From Mycolicibacterium rhodesiae NBB3 (GTDB lineage: Bacteria; Actinomycetota; Actinomycetes; Mycobacteriales; Mycobacteriaceae): a stretch of DNA of 64,000 nt. A program made the position numbers and the translations under genes. Shown in pieces: positions 36,961-45,297 of this stretch. The stretch covers positions 124,001-188,000 of the forward strand of contig NC_016604.1 of NCBI RefSeq assembly GCF_000230895.2, given 5' to 3'. The notes beneath the pieces were generated by a model. That model did not search any database, was not told the DNA's origin, and saw only the letters and a program-made list of their open reading frames with translations. Within the stretch, counting starts at the first letter, position 1. Each line of letters begins with the position of its first letter.

Positions 36961-37410
36961 GTGGATCTGCAGATTGCCGTGCCGAACCTCGATCTTGAAA
37001 CGCTCTCGCGCCGTTATGCGGCGGCGATCGACCACCGCGATACCGCCGCACTGCTATCCGTATTCGCGGTAGACGCCACCATGCACGTCGAGCAGCCCGG
37101 GCAGAAGCCCGGACACCTGAACGGTCACCGCGAGCTCGAGCGCATTATCGGAATCGTCAAACGCTTTGCGCGCACCGCACACGTGCTCGGACAGGCCCTC
37201 TTCCAGCCGGATGGTGATCTTGCCGATGGTGAAATCTATTGCACCGCGCATCACTTCAGCACTGATACGTCGGGCTCTGCTCGTGATCTGGTGATGCACA
37301 TCAGATACATCGACAGGTACGCCATTGGCGAAGATCGCAGTTGGCGCATCGTCCACCGCTCGGTATGCGTCGACGCGACTGAACACCGCCAGGTGCGGGC
37401 GGACTGGTAG
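36961..37410 (+). CDS. NTF2/SnoaL-like domain protein
   Basis: A 149-residue cone-fold protein with GTG start. It has LETLSRRYAAAIDHRDTAALLSVFAVDATMHV, TAHHFS and DLVMHIRYIDRYAIGED, then WRIVHRSVCVDATEHR, the pattern of the SnoaL-like aldol/ketosteroid isomerase group. The His/Asp pair could be catalytic, but no substrate can be proposed. It ends 16 bases before the convergent SDR. Confidence 0.8.
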   Translation: MDLQIAVPNLDLETLSRRYAAAIDHRDTAALLSVFAVDATMHVEQPGQKPGHLNGHRELERIIGIVKRFARTAHVLGQALFQPDGDLADGEIYCTAHHFSTDTSGSARDLVMHIRYIDRYAIGEDRSWRIVHRSVCVDATEHRQVRADW

Positions 37411-37426
37411 TCGGATCGAACGCTGT

Positions 37427-38233
37427 TCACGTGGCATGCCCGAGTACGTAATGCCCGCTGTCCGGATGGTGATACCACCCACCTGCTGCACTCGTGCCGC
37501 CGTCGACGTGCAGCGTCTGGCCGGTCACGTAGGAACTCAGATCACTGGCCAGAAACACTGCGGCTCCCGCCATCTCGTCGACATGGCCGGCACGGCCGAG
37601 CGGCACCATGAGCTTGGCATTCTCCTCTCCGTTCGGTGCCATGCGTCGGAGGCTCTCGGTGAGAGTGAAGTCCGGCGCCAAACCGTTGACACGAATACCG
37701 TGTGCGGCGAGCTCGAGTGCTGAGGTCTTGGTGAAATTGAGTACGCCCGCCTTGGCGGCGGCGTACGCGGCGAAGCCGGGCGCCGCGCGAACGCCTTCTA
37801 TCGTGCTGACGTTGATGATGCTGCCGCCCAGCTGCGCATCGACCATGGCGCGAGCCACCCGCTGTGTGCAGAGGATCACCTGAGTCAAATTGATGCGGAT
37901 CAACGAATCCCAGCCGTTGGGCGACGTCTCGAGGAGACCGGACCAGAACACACCACCAGCGTTGTTCACCAAGATCGTCGGCGTGCCGAGTTCACCCACG
38001 GTCGCGGCGAGAGCGGTGTCGACTTGCTCAGGATCGCGGACGTCCGTCACGTGAGCAAAGCCACCGACCTCCGACGCGACCTCGGCTGCCGAGGCTGCGT
38101 CCTTCTCCCACACCGCCACCTTCGCTCCGAACTCGGCGAACGCCGCGACCACTGCCCTGCCGATGCCAGCTCCGCCACCGGTCACGACGGCAACGTGACC
38201 GACGAGCGAGACCGCATCACGGCGTAGGACCAT
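37427..38233 (-). CDS. short-chain dehydrogenase/reductase (SDR)
   Basis: A 268-residue classical SDR. ATG after GGAGGTCTG. Motifs: TGGGAGIGRAVVAAFA, VWEKDAAS, NNAGGVFWSG, VSTIEGVRAAPG and YAAAKAGVLNF (Tyr, Lys), then SYVTGQTLHVDGG. It is divergent from the next SDR across site I. It could be an alcohol or 3-hydroxyacyl-CoA dehydrogenase. Confidence 0.92.
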   Translation of the reverse strand: MVLRRDAVSLVGHVAVVTGGGAGIGRAVVAAFAEFGAKVAVWEKDAASAAEVASEVGGFAHVTDVRDPEQVDTALAATVGELGTPTILVNNAGGVFWSGLLETSPNGWDSLIRINLTQVILCTQRVARAMVDAQLGGSIINVSTIEGVRAAPGFAAYAAAKAGVLNFTKTSALELAAHGIRVNGLAPDFTLTESLRRMAPNGEENAKLMVPLGRAGHVDEMAGAAVFLASDLSSYVTGQTLHVDGGTSAAGGWYHHPDSGHYVLGHAT

Positions 38234-38266
38234 CAGACCTCCTTGCTATGCGCTTTAGGGACTATA

Positions 38267-38291
38267 CGACTAGACATATAATGCTCTATTG
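38267..38291 (-). promoter_or_regulatory. regulon site I (25-bp imperfect palindrome)
   Basis: On the minus strand it reads CAATAGAGC, seven bases, GTCTAGTCG. It shares CAATA and TATATGTC with the better copies, and keeps all invariant positions. It lies between two divergent SDR genes (starts 38233 and 38320). Confidence 0.55.
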
Positions 38292-38319
38292 TTTCACTCG
38301 GAGATACCGGGAGTAATGG

Positions 38320-39123
38320 ATGTCGTTTGAAGAAAACTACGGTCCTTGGGCGCTTGTCGCCGGCGCATCGGAGGGCCTCGGCGCCGCGCTCGCCATCGGC
38401 GCCGCCGAACAAGGCTGCAACGTCGCACTCCTCGCGCGTACCGAATCGAAGCTGGCAGATGTTTCCGCCCACATCGAGCGAACCTACGGTGTCCAGACCC
38501 GCACGTTGGCGGTCGATCTCAGCGACCCCGATGCCACACATCGCGTGATCGAGGGCGTCGACGATCTCGAGATCGGACTCTTCATCTACAACGCCGCCGC
38601 CGAGCCGCGCGGGTTGTTCCTCGACACCCCTGACGATGAGCTCGTCCGCAATGTGTACATGAACTGCACAGTCCCTACGCTGCTCACCAAGTCGCTCGCC
38701 GCCAAGATGGTCGACCGCGGGCGCGGCGGCATTGCGCTGTGCTCGTCCGGGGGTGCACTACAGGGCTTGCGTATTTTCGCGGCCTACGGCGCCGCCAAGG
38801 CCTACGAGTTGCTTCTCGCAGAAGGCTTGTGGGACGAGCTGCGCGGGTCTGGCGTCGACGTCATGGGTTACATCATCGGCACGACACTGACGCCCGAGTT
38901 CCGCCGCAACATGGACGTCACTCCCGACGTCGAATCGAACTTACGTGCCGCCGGCGCACAGAGCCCGGAGGAGTGCGCAGCCCGCTTCTATGAAGTATTC
39001 GGTAGCGGCCCAAGGGGATATGCCAGCGATCATATCGAGGTGAACTTTGCGGCCAATGCGCGTCTGCCAAGGGCTGAAGTGGTGGCCGCCATGGGCGAAC
39101 ACATGCAGGCAAGCTTTGGTTGA
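38320..39123 (+). CDS. short-chain dehydrogenase/reductase (SDR)
   Basis: A 267-residue SDR of the group related to 17-beta-HSD/DltE-like proteins. Motifs: LVAGASEGLGAALAIGAAEQG, ARTESKLADV, YNAAAEPRG, CSSGGALQG, and YGAAKAYELLLAEGLWDEL (Tyr, Lys), then VDVMGYIIGTTLTPE. It lacks the normal VDGG end. It probably acts on a ketone or alcohol of the pathway. Start ATG 29 bases after site I. Confidence 0.88.
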   Translation: MSFEENYGPWALVAGASEGLGAALAIGAAEQGCNVALLARTESKLADVSAHIERTYGVQTRTLAVDLSDPDATHRVIEGVDDLEIGLFIYNAAAEPRGLFLDTPDDELVRNVYMNCTVPTLLTKSLAAKMVDRGRGGIALCSSGGALQGLRIFAAYGAAKAYELLLAEGLWDELRGSGVDVMGYIIGTTLTPEFRRNMDVTPDVESNLRAAGAQSPEECAARFYEVFGSGPRGYASDHIEVNFAANARLPRAEVVAAMGEHMQASFG

Positions 39124-39194
39124 AGGCAATTCGGCGATCGGGTAGACACCTGCATCGCACATGTTCAAGCATCGAACTGACAACGGAGGCACCT

Positions 39195-40052
39195 ATGAAC
39201 CGTCTCAAGGGCAAGGTCGCCCTCGTCACTGGAGCGGCCCGCGGCCAGGGACGCAGCCACGCCGTCCACCTCGCAGATGAGGGGGCCGACATCATCGCGG
39301 TCGACATCTGCGCCGACATCGAGTCGAATGAGTACCCGCTTGCCACTCCCGAGGACCTCGACGAGACAGCGAAACTAATCGAGAAGTCGGGTCAGCGGGT
39401 CGTGACGGCTGTGGTCGACGTGCGCGACCGCGCAGCTCTCAAGGCGGCGCTGGACGACGCCATCGCGCAATTGGGCGGCCTTCATGTTGTCGTCGCGAAC
39501 GCGGGAATCTGCCCACAGGGCAATCATATTCCGTATAGGGGCTTCATCGATGCCTTCGACGTCGACTTCGTCGGCGTCGTCAACACCATTCACGTGAGTC
39601 TCGACCATCTGACTGCTGGCGGCTCGGTCATCGTGACGGGTTCCATTGCCGGACTCGTCGACCAGAAGGATCTCGCGACCGGCGGCGGACCGCAGGGTCC
39701 CGGCGGGGCCGGCTATGGAATGGCGAAGAAGATGGTGCGCGACTATACGAAGGCGCTGGCCCTCACGATGGCTCCGCACAGCGTGCGGATCAACGCCGTC
39801 CATCCGACAAACGTGAACACCGACATGCTTCACAACTTGCCGATGTACCGGACCTTTCGGCCCGACCTGCCCGATCCGACCCGCGAAGATGCCGAGTTGG
39901 TATTCCCGATATTGCAGGCCATGCCGACGCCTTGGGTTGAACCGGAGGATATTTCGCACGCGGTTGTGTACCTGGCCTCCGACGAATCCCGTTTCGTCAC
40001 GGGGCAGCAGCTCTTCGTCGACGCCGGCGCCGGACTCAAGATGGGCATGTAG
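39195..40052 (+). CDS. mycofactocin-coupled SDR (carveol-dehydrogenase-like)
   Basis: A 285-residue SDR. ATG after GGAGGCACCT; a 25-residue longer frame is rejected. The start KVALVTGAARGQGRSHAVHLADEG with IIAVDICADI is the signature of the mycofactocin-coupled SDRs, which keep their nicotinamide bound and are re-oxidised through mycofactocin. Active-site region: GSIAGLVDQK, then YGMAKKMVRDYT (Tyr, Lys). It ends VTGQQLFVDAGAGLKMG. Carveol and similar terpene alcohols are known substrates in the family. No mycofactocin synthesis genes are in this window. Confidence 0.92.
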   Translation: MNRLKGKVALVTGAARGQGRSHAVHLADEGADIIAVDICADIESNEYPLATPEDLDETAKLIEKSGQRVVTAVVDVRDRAALKAALDDAIAQLGGLHVVVANAGICPQGNHIPYRGFIDAFDVDFVGVVNTIHVSLDHLTAGGSVIVTGSIAGLVDQKDLATGGGPQGPGGAGYGMAKKMVRDYTKALALTMAPHSVRINAVHPTNVNTDMLHNLPMYRTFRPDLPDPTREDAELVFPILQAMPTPWVEPEDISHAVVYLASDESRFVTGQQLFVDAGAGLKMGM

Positions 40053-40141
40053 CCAGCGGGTTCTTCGAGTCGACGACCTCGCCGGAGGCGGCAGTATGGC
40101 GGGACAGAGTTGGTAGCTTCAGGCGGCTGGATGCGCACGGG

Positions 40142-40816
40142 TCACGCCAATTTGGCCGAACCACGTGCGCGGGACGCCATCTGGCTGGCATGTGTGAGAG
40201 CGGTTAGTGCATCGATGTCGCGCGTCAGCTGGTGGTAGAGGACGGCCGGTCCAAGCCATCTGCCCACGAGATTGCGAAGTGCCACTGGGTTGAGTGGACG
40301 CTCGGGAGGATCGAGCAGAATTGACTGGACTGTGCGCACAGCGAGTTCGATGAGGTCGTCCATCGCAGCGTCATCGAATCCATGGGCGGCCCAGTCGACG
40401 TCATACCGTCGGAACATCTCTCGTCCGAGACCAAATGCCGCACCGGCGGTGAACGAGGCCGACGTGCCACCCGGTAACCGTGCTTCTAGGACGCGCGTCA
40501 TCAGCGGGTCGTCGGCGAACTCCTCGGCCGCGAATGCTACGCCCTCTACGACGGCAGCCGCCGGATTCGTCCACCCACGCAGGTGATCGGCTAGACGATC
40601 GAGAAAGCCGTTGGCCGAACGCATCTGGCTGCCGACCACGAGCGCTTCAGACCCAGGAAAGTATCGGTAGATGGTCTGACGGCTCACTCCCAGAACGCGA
40701 GCCACGTCGCTGACGCGAATGGGCGAGCCGCCTTCGGCAACCAAGGAGTCAACTGCGTCCAGAATCCTGTTGACGGCTTCCTCATCGGAGGTCGGCGTGT
40801 GACGGCTTCCCGTCAT
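40142..40816 (-). CDS. TetR-family transcriptional regulator
   Basis: A 224-residue TetR. HTH: AVNRILDAVDSLVAEGG then IRVSDVARVLGVSRQTIYRYFPGSEAL. ATG overlaps the stop of the USP gene (ATGA), so it is probably co-transcribed with it. The second half has AVRTVQSILLDPPERP. It is transcribed from the stress operon on the minus strand, so I do not consider it the first choice for the catabolic regulon. Confidence 0.9.
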   Translation of the reverse strand: MTGSRHTPTSDEEAVNRILDAVDSLVAEGGSPIRVSDVARVLGVSRQTIYRYFPGSEALVVGSQMRSANGFLDRLADHLRGWTNPAAAVVEGVAFAAEEFADDPLMTRVLEARLPGGTSASFTAGAAFGLGREMFRRYDVDWAAHGFDDAAMDDLIELAVRTVQSILLDPPERPLNPVALRNLVGRWLGPAVLYHQLTRDIDALTALTHASQMASRARGSAKLA

Positions 40817-41628
40817 CGGCGGACTAGCAGCACTGAGCGGGCGGCGTCACCAAGAACTGGATGGTAATTCGGCCAGACAAGTCGGGCGAGGTGTTCGGCG
40901 TCGGCGCTGCCAACGACCGCCAATTGGATTGAGTCGCCGTGGCTGTCGTCGCGCCGGGTCCCTGCCCGCCGCGCAGCGACGGTTCGTACATGAACGTCCG
41001 GATAGCGTCGTATCCAGCTGTCCAATCGCATGTCGATCAAGAGCACCGGCGCCCTCCGCAGCCGGCCTTCCTCCATCGCGCGGTGCACGACGGCGTCATT
41101 ATCGGGATCGTCGTTTTGCACCGCAGCGACCCAACCGGTGTCCGCTGAGGGCACCCCGCCGGATCGGATGATTGCGACGGGGCAGTGCGCGTGCTTTGCC
41201 AGGGCGGCCGCGGTCGGACCGAGCGGTATGTGTGCGCATGGTCCCCTGCCCGCTGTTCCGACGCACACCAGTGCCGCGGTGCGGGATTCATCGATGAGCG
41301 CACAGTCGGGACGCCCGTGTACCACGGCGGTCTCGATGTGGACCGTCCTTCCCAAATCGTGAGCAGTCATCTCTACGCGGTATTGGGCCGATGCGATTAG
41401 TTCGGCATCGCGCGCAACGGTGTCAACAGTCGAGCGGCACGCGCGTTTCTCCTCGCTGACATGCACGAGGCGTAGCGGCACGCCAAGGCTGCTGGCCTCG
41501 GCTACCGCCCAGGCCGCGGCGTCAAGTGCGGCTTGGGAGCCGTCGATGCCGACGACCACCGATCGGCCGTGCTGCGTCATCGCAAACGAGTTGCGATCAT
41601 CGTCGCCGCGGGTGTCGCAGGTCGCCAT
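40813..41628 (-). CDS. universal stress protein (USP) family protein
   Basis: A 271-residue protein. ATG 41628 after GGGAGATTAC; ATG 41580 is an alternative. The first USP domain (about 18-160) is complete: VVVGIDGSQAALDAAAWAVAEA, LRLVHVSE, and the nucleotide loop GTAGRGPCAHIPLGPTAAALAKHAHCPVAII. A second, poorer domain (about 165-271) lacks a clear loop. ATP binding is likely. Mycobacterial tandem USPs respond to hypoxia or NO. It follows the SPFH gene by 53 bases. Confidence 0.88.
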   Translation of the reverse strand: MATCDTRGDDDRNSFAMTQHGRSVVVGIDGSQAALDAAAWAVAEASSLGVPLRLVHVSEEKRACRSTVDTVARDAELIASAQYRVEMTAHDLGRTVHIETAVVHGRPDCALIDESRTAALVCVGTAGRGPCAHIPLGPTAAALAKHAHCPVAIIRSGGVPSADTGWVAAVQNDDPDNDAVVHRAMEEGRLRRAPVLLIDMRLDSWIRRYPDVHVRTVAARRAGTRRDDSHGDSIQLAVVGSADAEHLARLVWPNYHPVLGDAARSVLLVRR

Positions 41629-41681
41629 GTAATCTCCCTTCTCCCGTCCGGACGGCTTCCCGGCCGCTTCGAGCTACTGGC

Positions 41682-42587
41682 TCAGCCGGAATGGCTGGCC
41701 GCGATGGTGTCGAGTGGCAGACCACGGGGGTCGTCGGGGATCCGTGGCTGCTCCGCCCTGGGCGTCCCGCCGTTGGGTAGCGCGACCGGTTCGGTGGTCG
41801 TCGTCGCTGCCCTGTCTTGACGCCCGGATGGCGGCGGTGTGGCTTTCTCTAGGAACCGGAGCAGTTCGACGGGAAAGGGAAGCACCAGGGTGGAGTTCTT
41901 CTCGGCGGCGACCTCGACGACGGTTTGTAAGAGCCGCAGTTGCAGCGCTGCCGGGTGCTCGGCCATCACCTCGGCGGCCTGGGCCAGCTTGTCGGACGCC
42001 TGCAGTTCGCCGTCTGCGGTGATGACCCGTGCCCGTCGCTCACGCTCGGCTTCGGCTTGGCGCGACATTGACCGTTTCATCGAATCGGGCAGCACCACGT
42101 CCTTGATTTCGACGCGGTCGATGTGGATTCCCCAACCCAACGCGGGGCTGTCGATCATCAATTCCAGGCCCTGGTTGAGACCTTCGCGGTTGGACAGGAG
42201 GTCGTCGAGTTCGCTCTTGCCGATGATCGAACGCAGCGATGTTTGTGCGAGCTGTCCGACGGCGGACATGTAGTCCTGTACGTCGACAGCCGCGCGCCGC
42301 GGATCGGCGACGTTGAAGTAGATGACGGCGTCGACCCGGACGGTGACGTTGTCGCGGGTGATGCCGTCTTGGGCGGGTATCGGCATTGTGATGATCTGCA
42401 TGTTCACCTTGTCGAGACGGTCGGCGATCGGGACCAACCACGTCAGTCCCGGCCCGCGAACGGCCGATTGCACCCGCCCGAATCGATAGATCACGCCCCG
42501 TTGGTATTGCTTGATGACGCGAAAGTTCGATCCCAGCCAGAGCAGGCCGAGGCCGAGGGTTGCGGCGATTGCGTAAAGGATCAACAT
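41682..42587 (-). CDS. SPFH/Band 7 (stomatin-like) membrane protein
   Basis: A 301-residue protein. The ATG (MLILYAIAATLG) lies inside the end of the DUF3040 gene, a 7-base overlap; the much longer open frame upstream is a shadow. It has one N-terminal membrane helix (about 1-20), a Band 7 domain (FRVIKQYQRGVIYRFGRVQ, RDNVTVRVDAVIYFNVADP), a charged coiled-coil region (RQAEAERERRARVITADGELQASDKLAQAAEVM) and a Pro/Thr-rich tail. Stomatin-like proteins form membrane microdomain oligomers. Confidence 0.93.
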   Translation of the reverse strand: MLILYAIAATLGLGLLWLGSNFRVIKQYQRGVIYRFGRVQSAVRGPGLTWLVPIADRLDKVNMQIITMPIPAQDGITRDNVTVRVDAVIYFNVADPRRAAVDVQDYMSAVGQLAQTSLRSIIGKSELDDLLSNREGLNQGLELMIDSPALGWGIHIDRVEIKDVVLPDSMKRSMSRQAEAERERRARVITADGELQASDKLAQAAEVMAEHPAALQLRLLQTVVEVAAEKNSTLVLPFPVELLRFLEKATPPPSGRQDRAATTTTEPVALPNGGTPRAEQPRIPDDPRGLPLDTIAASHSG

Positions 42588-43084
42588 GAGGACTCCGATT
42601 CCGCCCGGGCGTCGCGGTCGGTATTCGAGGGCGACCGCGGGCTGTCGATACTGGCGGAAAGGTGACGCCTCTCGACTGGGCGAGTGGTCGGCTCCCCGGT
42701 CGAGGGGACGGCGATGTTCGTGTCGCGCGCGTGGGCCGGGCCGGTGGCGGTGGCGGTGGCCTGGGTGGTCGACGCACCGAGCAGATCGATGACGCTGATG
42801 CGAGTCGCCACCGAGGGAGCGGGCTCGGACGGCGACGGCGATACTTGCGGCAGTGGCGGGCGCCTCAGCGCCGTGGTTTCCGCTTCGTTGAGCATGCGTG
42901 GTCCTAACAGTGCCAAGCCTGCGAAGGCGGCCGAGGCGACCAGCATCTTCGCGCGCGCCCGTTGGCCGCGGCTTTCGTCGGGGCGCGGCTCCACGCCGTC
43001 GAACAGCCGGCCCAACGCCGGGCTCGTCCACCGCAGCCGGCGCTCGATCTCGCGAAGGTTGTGGAGTTCGTCGTCACTGAGCAC
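42581..43084 (-). CDS. DUF3040 family protein
   Basis: A 167-residue protein with the DUF3040 start MLSDDELHNLREIERRL, then a membrane segment (MLVASAAFAGLALLGP, about 47-62) and a long Pro/Ser/Thr-rich tail. The normal family has two close membrane helices; this one appears to have only one clear. GTG start overlaps the DUF5994 gene by 11 bases. It overlaps the SPFH gene too, so the three are coupled. The function is unknown. Confidence 0.85.
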   Translation of the reverse strand: MLSDDELHNLREIERRLRWTSPALGRLFDGVEPRPDESRGQRARAKMLVASAAFAGLALLGPRMLNEAETTALRRPPLPQVSPSPSEPAPSVATRISVIDLLGASTTQATATATGPAHARDTNIAVPSTGEPTTRPVERRHLSASIDSPRSPSNTDRDARAESESSC

Positions 43085-43661
43085 GGCGCACCTCCTGAGC
43101 TTCGGCTGCCACGGGGCCGTCCCCGCGTTTATGTCCCAGACGGTGTTGTGCTCCGCCTTCGGACTCCCAGCGTTGGTGCGCCATCAATGCGAGTCGTCGA
43201 TCCTGCGCCTGCCGCGGCCCGATCCCCAGCAGTTCGTCGGGGCTCGACAGGTCGCCGGGTTTGGACGCCGTCATCACGGCGGTGTAGGCGCGGGTGGGGT
43301 TGGCGCAGGGGGGGACGATCAGCAGAACCAGCCTGGTAAACCCCTTGGCGATCAGCGACAGTGTGTTGGTCGACGTGGTGGCCGAGCCCTCCAGGATGAT
43401 GCTGCGGCCCCTGAACTCCATTCGCGAAGATGCTGGCGCCCAATTGTTCTCGTCGTAGATGACCCGGTCAACGGTCCCCATCCGCGGCGCCAGTGCTGTG
43501 AGCAGGAGGGGAAGTTCGATGTGCAGTTGATCAGTCCACGGCCACCAGCCGCCCTGCAAAAACCCGCCGGACGGGTCGACGCGCTTCAACCGCAACCGCA
43601 GCCCTCGGAAGGCCGTTGGGCCTGTCCTTAGGGCGTCGACGTGCAGAGTTGGTGCGGACAT
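43074..43661 (-). CDS. DUF5994 family protein
   Basis: A 195-residue protein. ATG 43661 follows GATAGGAGGCC; a 16-residue longer frame has no good ribosome site. It has GLRLRLKRVDPSGGFLQGGWWPWTDQL, the DUF5994 Trp-Trp-Pro mark, then LPLLLTALAPRMGTVDRVIYDENNW. The last 70 residues (GIGPRQAQDRR to the end) are charged. I know no function. It opens the DUF3040-SPFH-USP-TetR run. Confidence 0.8.
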   Translation of the reverse strand: MSAPTLHVDALRTGPTAFRGLRLRLKRVDPSGGFLQGGWWPWTDQLHIELPLLLTALAPRMGTVDRVIYDENNWAPASSRMEFRGRSIILEGSATTSTNTLSLIAKGFTRLVLLIVPPCANPTRAYTAVMTASKPGDLSSPDELLGIGPRQAQDRRLALMAHQRWESEGGAQHRLGHKRGDGPVAAEAQEVRRAQ

Positions 43662-43890
43662 GAGCGGCCTCCTATCGTTGAGAGTCGATTGAGTCGAATC
43701 CGCTGGCATTGCGGCTTCCGGGTAAAAGCAAGGCGCCCATTAGCTTTCCGGCCTGCGTTGTCGTCGCCGCCACTTGCCCTAGGAGTGGGCTGTGGTCTGT
43801 TTCGGCGGTATTTCGACGGGGCGTTGGCCGCAGCGTGTGGCAGCCCAGTGCGTGCCAGTTGGCCCGGTCCGTTCCTCTGCGTCGTCGACT

Positions 43891-44634
43891 TCACTGGAAC
43901 TGCCCTACGGGGGGTCGCCACCTGTCGATGGCGGTCGGGTGCGGTGACTTCAATTGAACATCAGCAGAACCCGACGCCGCCCAGAGCCTGGCAACCTCGC
44001 CGTGCAGGCGCTCCGTCTTCATATCGAGTCGGTGGGCGGCATCGGCGGCTTGGATCAACGTGTCTAGCAGTCGGTCCGCTATCGCGTGCAGGTGCGTGTA
44101 GGGGATCGTGGGATCACAGCTGGCCAAGTGATCCTGTGCGATAGTCCTGAGTTGCACCTCGACAGGCACCTGTTCGACCCGATTACTCAAGCGAACGGGG
44201 GTTTCGACAATCATGTGCAAGCTCTTGCAGCCGTTCGGTTTTGGCTTGGCGATGTAGTCTTCGACCTCGATCACGGTGACGTCCGGTAGGTCGCTGAGCC
44301 GGGCTGCGATCCGGTATGCGTTCGATACGCGATCACAGGTAATGCGTACTCCGGCGATATCGAGGATGTTCGCCCGGATATCGTCCGCGGCGAGCGGGCA
44401 GCACAACCGCTGCGCCTTTGCCACAATGCTGTCGTGGGTTTTGACCCGTGACGAGACCGCCTCGAACGGGCAGTAACCATCACGGCGGGTGAACTCCTGC
44501 TTGAGGGCGCAGACCTTCGTGGTCAGCATCGAGATCGCGATCTGATACGGCAACGCGAACTCAGTGTCCGAGCGCCCGAATTCCGTCGTCGCCGGTGCTC
44601 CAGCGGCCAGTTGGTAGACATCGCCGACGGTCAC
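43891..44634 (-). CDS. small alarmone synthetase-like protein (RelA/SpoT synthetase domain)
   Basis: A 247-residue single-domain (p)ppGpp synthetase-like protein, without HD hydrolase, TGS or ACT domains. Marks: VSSRVKTHDSIVAKAQR, DIAGVRITCDRVSNAYRIA, VEDYIAKPKPNGCKSLHMIV (usually NGYRSLH), and VPVEVQLRTIAQDHLAS (usually EIQIRTIAMDFWAS). The catalytic Glu and the Arg of QLRT are present. It would make ppGpp or pGpp under a stress signal. It is divergent from the truncated haemoglobin gene across element a. Confidence 0.88.
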   Translation of the reverse strand: MTVGDVYQLAAGAPATTEFGRSDTEFALPYQIAISMLTTKVCALKQEFTRRDGYCPFEAVSSRVKTHDSIVAKAQRLCCPLAADDIRANILDIAGVRITCDRVSNAYRIAARLSDLPDVTVIEVEDYIAKPKPNGCKSLHMIVETPVRLSNRVEQVPVEVQLRTIAQDHLASCDPTIPYTHLHAIADRLLDTLIQAADAAHRLDMKTERLHGEVARLWAASGSADVQLKSPHPTAIDRWRPPVGQFQ

Positions 44635-44664
44635 TCCCGACCTACCTCTCTTCGTCGAGGAGCT

Positions 44665-44690
44665 TGCTAATATAGAGGAATTCTATCATT
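44665..44690 (+). promoter_or_regulatory. stress-island element a (AATATAGAGG motif)
   Basis: It begins TGCTAATATAGAGGAA, 16 bases identical to element b on the opposite strand, and continues TTCTATCATT, with a partial inverted repeat ATAGAGGAATTCTAT. It is between the alarmone synthetase gene (minus, start 44634) and the truncated haemoglobin gene (plus). It could be an operator or part of the promoter itself. Confidence 0.6.
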
Positions 44691-44728
44691 TTAATATCTC
44701 AGCGGTGGGCGAAGGAGATGGTCATCAC

Positions 44729-45135
44729 ATGGACGCCCTAGCGGCGCGGGTGGATCTGGCCAATCGCGGCGACGTGGAGGCGCTGTTGCGCCACTTCTAC
44801 GGCCAGGTCTTCATCGATGACACGCTTGCGGGGCCATTCGCGGAAATCCGAACGGACGGCCTGGATTTGTATCTTCAGGTCATGTGCGACTTCTGGCAGA
44901 CCGTCCTGTTCCGCGCCGGGCTCTATGGGGGCAGCGCGGCGCGCGCTCATCAGCCTGTGCATGACCGACATGCGCTGACCGCCGGGCACTTCCTGCGCTG
45001 GCTCGAACTGTGGAATGGGGCCTAGTCGCCGAGCACGCGAAAGTCCAAGCGGCCAGAATCGCGCGCGCGATGCATCACCGGCTGACGGGCACCGACTCGA
45101 AGGAACTCGATGCCCCTGTCCAACAGTCACTCTGA
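44729..45135 (+). pseudogene. group III truncated haemoglobin, frameshifted
   Basis: The first frame from ATG 44729 (a GTG at 44705 is also possible) gives ARVDLANRGDVEALLRHFYG, VMCDFWQTVLFRAGLYGG and HALTAGHFLRWLELWN, a trHb3 with the proximal His region, then stops at 45025. The family's last helix follows in another frame: VAEHAKVQAARIARAMHHRLTG, ending TGA 45135. A short deletion after LWN removes several codons and shifts the frame. The haem pocket is mostly kept, so the truncated product might fold. Otherwise it is a pseudogene or a sequence error. Confidence 0.8.
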
Positions 45136-45258
45136 CCGGCTAGCTGGTAAGCGCTGCGAGCGTTCAGACGAAGTGGCTCGCCGCTTCTTGCAGATCGCCG
45201 AGACCAACGGTCAACGTTTCCCAGCTTCTGGTGGCGTCTGTCCAACGCCCCACAGGCG

Positions 45259-45281
45259 TATTATAAAGGAATGCAGTTATC
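45259..45281 (+). promoter_or_regulatory. possible stress-island element d (degenerate)
   Basis: TATTATAAAGGAATGCAG then TTATC. It resembles element a (TATAGAGGAAT, then TATC) with extra bases in the spacer. It lies just before the VOC gene. This is the weakest of the group. Confidence 0.3.
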
Positions 45282-45297
45282 TAAACCGGAACTCGTT

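Noticed and set aside
38255..38270. GGGACTATAC as half of a DosR box
   Set aside because: Only one half resembles the GGGACT of the dormancy box; the second half is absent. It overlaps site I.
40053..40141. Terminator hairpin between the convergent SDR and TetR genes
   Set aside because: No strong stem with a T-run was found; most convergent ends in the window overlap or lie within 20 bases of each other.
42588..43031. N-terminal extension of the SPFH open frame
   Set aside because: The extension is Arg/Pro-rich and overlaps the DUF3040 gene in another frame; the membrane helix begins at the ATG at 42587.
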